From assembly GCF_050948215.1 (NCBI RefSeq), contig NC_135151.1, positions 10,890,220 to 10,954,219 on the forward strand: 64,000 bases of DNA, in the 5' to 3' direction. Shown in pieces: positions 59,567-64,000 of this stretch (positions are counted from its first letter, which is position 1; each line of letters starts with the position of its first letter). The stretch is from Halictus rubicundus. Taxonomy: Eukaryota; Arthropoda; Insecta; Hymenoptera; Halictidae. Position numbers and translations under genes: made by a program. The notes below the pieces were generated by a model, which ran no database searches, had not been told where the DNA came from, and was given only the letters and a program-made list of their open reading frames with translations.

Positions 59567-62500
59567 ATACCCAAAGATATGAATTTCTTGAATAATTTCT
59601 CACGGATGCATCTTTGCAATCTCAATTATGAATTAGAAATATTAGAACCCGTAATTTTGACATGAACCTTAATACAATCTGTAACCATAAAATATTGTTG
59701 GAATTGTGTTCTGAAATGTAAGATCTTAACAAACGACACAGGCCTTCTATGGTCTAGTCCTTTGATATATTTTCTGAAAAATAAAAATTTGGAATGCACA
59801 ACTTTACCAGCTGCAAAGCCATATTAAACTTTTTAAGTGCGCGTGCACCTGACAATGCCACGAGAAGCCCGTTGAAAACGCGTTATTAATGATTGTAGTA
59901 CTACCACATATAAGTGCACGTATTAATTAAAAGGTTGGTCTTTCTTCGCCTGCAATGCCTGTAGCAAAATCATGCGCGCACTCCAGTTCAATTAATTTCT
60001 GATTGAGTTTCGTTCGAGAACAATGGTTCGCGGAATACGTCGTTCCCGTTGGCCCTTGGGCGTAGTTCATTTGAAAGAGCACGGAACGACTCGTTTACAA
60101 ATATATACGCGATTATGGGTTGTTCATAGCTCGCTGGAATTCCTTTTCGCCTGTGGCCGCGAGATTTCGCGCAATTTTCCGCGGGAACTGCTGGAAAAAG
60201 CTGTTGCCCGTGCTCTATAATAACTTTCTCGATTCTTTTCTTTGCGGCTGAAGTGCACCATGATCTCATACACCTGGAATTACAAAGGTAACCTCGCCGC
60301 GAACGAATTCTTAGCTTGCGTTACGCTCGAGCGTTCCGTTCTTTCCCTGGAAATCCTATTCGGCATTTTGTCAGACTTTTTTTCAGAGAAGAAATAAGTA
60401 TTGTTCACGTATGCGCCTAATATGCAACATACGCGTACGTAATGTGGAACATTTACAAATTAGTATCAGACGATGAAGTTGATGATGATGATGGAGATGG
60501 AATAATTATTTTGTGGGGGTAATTACAAGAATGACACCGATGGCGAAAAATGGCCCCGGTGCACTTCCTGTTTACATTAAGGTCAATGAAAAATAAAGAA
60601 TGCAGTGCTTCAGGTGTGTCGTTCACATGCCCCAACGTGTAGAAAACGGAAAAATTAACATAATGTAATACAAATTTAAAAAATAGAGGAAATTTCTTTA
60701 TTTATCCTTTATAATAGAACAAATTCAAAAGTAAATTATGAACGACCAAGAAATTTTAATCACTGTAACCGGAAAAGAATTCGAAGTTCAATAAGAACCG
60801 AATACTTGAGAGCTTCGTAAAAATTTTCAAGAAATTGCGCGAGACAATGCTGAGATAAAATTTACTGCAATTTTATTTCATTGATAATTTATTGAAATAA
60901 TGCGGGAAGGTAATTCATGTATCTCATGAGGGAAATTCGTTTATACGTTTGAATTTTCCTGCATGTTCATTTGCATACGTTTCTGCAGCTTGGCCGTGAC
61001 GTAAGAATTAATTAACTTTTTCCAGAAGGCATATTCGTGAAATTCTCACAACTGTAATGGATGCTTAGAAATTTTCTGGATAGGTGAATTTATAGTGCTT
61101 TTCTCGAGACTGTGAGCTCGTCTCTTCTCAATGATTCTCTGGGGAATATAATAATAATCACTATTATTTAAATTTAAACTTTTATTATGCATTCGTTAGG
61201 AATGTAAGAATGCTGTATAATGATTTTAACGATCGCACAAATAGGTGCAGCTCATAACCGCTCCCTAAGTTTCATCAGCATAATGCAGATCGATGCCAGA
61301 TGTAGAGTGTCCGTCTTTAATTAATTTCGTCGACTGCAGAGGGCTCTTCCAGCCATTCGAATTAATTATTCCGCCGAGATTACTCAGAAAGACTTCTTTA
61401 TTCATGCTGCGCAAACATTCCAGAACCTTGGGATTGTATAACAAGATGATTCTGAAGACCCTCTGAGGCTACTGCGAATTTATCACCGAGAAGGCTTTAG
61501 TGTCCTTTCGATTTCGAATTCTATTGTGTTTACAAAACACCCACTATTAATGAAGTTCTTGATAGAATTTGTATTGTATTTCAATTGTTCTAACCTGTTT
61601 TTTTTTAAGAAGTGACATTACCTATAGTCATAGCAACTCCCCTGATCCATAAGGTGCAAATTGAGTTTATGACAAAAGTGGGCAGGTGCCATTTAAAACA
61701 AAAGAAAGATTAACAGAATTTAAGAGTATCGACACGTTGATTTCAGTATTCTTAAATTATTAATCAAACGTGTGCATTTTTATTTACCTCTCGTGTCTTG
61801 CAATTAATGTACAAAATTTTTATTTTGCACGCCAAATAGGCTAACATAATTGCACACTGAGCAATAAATGACTGAAAAATTGCAACTAAATAAAATATTG
61901 TCTTGCAGCAGAAGGATGCATCTATACATCCCAAGAAAACTTATTCGCCTGTCGTCAATACTTTTTTTGGAAAAAATTCATAACAATCGCCCACTTTTAT
62001 AGTAACACTGATATGAACCTTTCGCACTCGAAGTTCTTCCGACTCCAAAATCCAGAATTTCATCGAGCCCAGAAATTTCGTGCGATCAAAAACATTTCAT
62101 AAATAAGAAAATTTAAGATGTTACATGATTGATGTATCATTGTTACGTTTATGATGTTATATGATGAAAAGCATTTTCGCTCTAATTCCACCTTTTTCAT
62201 AGCAACGGCCCAACTGTGGGGCGCTATCCGCGAGGAGGTTCGCGATGATCCTGACGTCCGGGCAGATTAAGAAACGTCGCAGGAGTTATTATGCCGCATT
62301 AAGGCCAATATCGTCGCCGATCTCGCCGTAGGAGCTGTCCGACCTAGTCCAGATTGTCTATTAACACAGCGTGCGCAAACAAACGCAGCTACACCTTTTT
62401 CCTCCCGCGCCGGTAATTCGATCGTGATTTCCAAGGGAGAGAAACTGAGGAACGCGCACAAATGGACGGCGGGGGTGGGGATCGAGCGCAATGCGACGCC

Positions 62501-64000
62501 GGAGAAACCAGTTCTCAGGATAAAAGCGGAGGAGATGTGTCTGACCCCGGCAGAGCTCCCATGTCTACAGGGTGTCCAGTAACCCATTGCCAGTCCCTTT
62601 TAACCCTGCACAGTCCCCCCCCACCACAGGGACCTTCTCGAATTGATTCGTCACAGGTCAATGAAAATATTGAGTACTCGACTCTGTGTTTCTGCCGTTC
62701 GCTAATAGATGTCGGAACTAATAGTACTCGTGTGCAATTTGATACGGTGCAGAATGTACGTGATAGTACTATAAACAAGCCTTAACACCTAGCGTAGAGA
62801 GTAATATTGATATTTTTAAGAATGATTGTATTGTATATCACTAGACTGTGAATTTTGAAAACGAGCTGCTGCGATTTAAAACAGTAGAACACAGTCCCGT
62901 TCGGCGATTGCCCGTGCGGGCAGAGAATTTTGTTCGCGGGCAACGAACCACGCCTCCTAGGGCAACGTTGCCATGTTTCGTCGCGCGTATTGTCGCTATT
63001 GGTCGAAGACAGTAACAGCAATCGGCAGCACAGTGTCGCCAGATCAAGACTTGTGTCCCCACTCTAACTTCCCCTTCTACCGCGCTTCCTTCGGGGCCCG
63101 GTCACGTGCTCCCTCCCCTCATCTGGCGAAACTGTCACGGACGAAGGCAGTAGAAGGACAAAAAGAATTTAATAATGCCAACACATTAGTTTCGACTTAT
63201 TAAGATTATAAAAGAATAAAACAATCTTCTACGTGGCTATTGTCTCTTGCAATTCATGCAAACAATTTTTATTTTGCATAAAGATTCGCAGTATGCAATA
63301 CACAGAGCCGCCGATCACGGAACACTATGACGTTACAGCGGCATGGATGACTATGACAATTGCACGGTTAGTCATCAGGTGAAACCGTTGACATTGATTC
63401 ACGAATGTTTTTTAACGTTCGTCAAATAGGAACGGCGTTGCATTAGCCAGTCGCGACAATGTCGTGTCGTCTTATCGCATAGAGGTCGCAGATAAAAGCG
63501 CTATTACATAGAAGTAATTAGAATACGACTGAAGGTTAGCGAATTTCAATATACAGGGAATAATTGTTCGAACGGAGTAGTGACAATTGCATGTGAAATC
63601 GAAAAAACATTGCTTACAATATTTCCACTGTTTTATATTTGATCTACATAAATGCATAAAGATCCGCAGTCTAATAATAACAAATGACATTTAAGAAGTA
63701 AGAAGGTCGTATTTTGGAAGTAGTTGTGCCGTATCGATTGAAAGAAATGTAGTTTAAAATACCAGAAGCCTCATTCAGTATTTACCGAGTATCGATCGAA
63801 AGTGTAGCTATAATGGAGTACCAAGAATCAATAGACACTACTGGAAGAAGCGTATGACAATTACAGAATTGTTGACAGCCCATGTACGACACGAGGTCAT
63901 ATTAATGGGTCGTAGAACAGAATATAACTGATCTTGAACTTGAGGGGACGGATACGGCCAGCCATAAGTTCATTGAAATTGATATTCACAACCTTGAACT

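Larger units (their letters stand above)
53989..64000. other. Region upstream of plastin, repeat-rich, no recognised gene
   Basis: 53989-54150 is GC-rich and probably holds the plastin 5' UTR and promoter. Further right are family-B elements (55687-56050, 56335-56560, 57356-57700), a 536-bp palindromic element (59031-59566) and TAGACTGCGGA-type repeat ends (54727, 63285, 63660). GC-rich patches at 56600-57080 and 62230-63130 have short open frames without domains; they may be promoters of genes outside the window. Confidence 0.5.

Noticed and set aside
1..64000. CRISPR arrays, bacterial operons, prophage or plasmid features
   Set aside because: Spliced animal genes, TATA promoters and MITEs throughout; no regularly spaced repeat arrays were seen.

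Overview
The window is nuclear DNA of an insect, most likely a hymenopteran. It has AT-rich introns and intergenic DNA, GT-AG introns, animal genes (ataxin-7, plastin/fimbrin) and a dense load of short non-autonomous DNA transposons (MITEs). I infer Hymenoptera because vitellogenin-like genes that keep only the N-terminal domain are known there. I could not run a search to confirm this.

Layout. (1) 1-6264, minus: the 5' four coding exons of ataxin-7 (SAGA complex), with the N-terminal C2H2 finger, a 16-residue glutamine tract and the SCA7 domain; the rest of the gene lies left of the window or is not recognisable. (2) 6265-19078: mostly non-coding, with a 1.1-kb fold-back at 7050-8135, a small secreted-protein gene (9669-10070, minus) and several MITEs. 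(3) 19079-39840, plus: a head-to-tail array of five vitellogenin-like genes, here called V1-V5. Each has a TATA box, a 31-37 nt signal-peptide exon, a phase-1 intron, a ~590-670 nt exon, a phase-0 intron and a 231-276 nt last exon. V1, V2, V4 and V5 read open across all three exons (303, 323, 311 and 282 aa). V3 is a pseudogene, nearly identical to V5 and cut off by a MITE. All encode only the vitellogenin N-terminal beta-sheet domain; no helical lipid-cavity, DUF1943 or von Willebrand part follows. (4) 39840-47390: non-coding, with repeats and a GC-rich coding-like stretch that may be a decayed retroelement. (5) 47391-53988, minus: a complete plastin/fimbrin gene (four coding exons, 639 aa). 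(6) 53989-64000: non-coding, rich in inverted-repeat elements.

The item most worth pursuing is the V1-V5 array. It is an old local expansion of one-domain secreted vitellogenin relatives. They share a C-x9-C pair that I do not recall in ordinary bee vitellogenin, unusual GTNNGT tandem splice donors in three copies, a recent conversion or duplication between V3 and V5, a C-terminus supplied by a transposon (V1), and an intron made largely of four nested transposons (V4). All exon joins were worked out by eye from reading frames and splice consensus; no transcript evidence was available.
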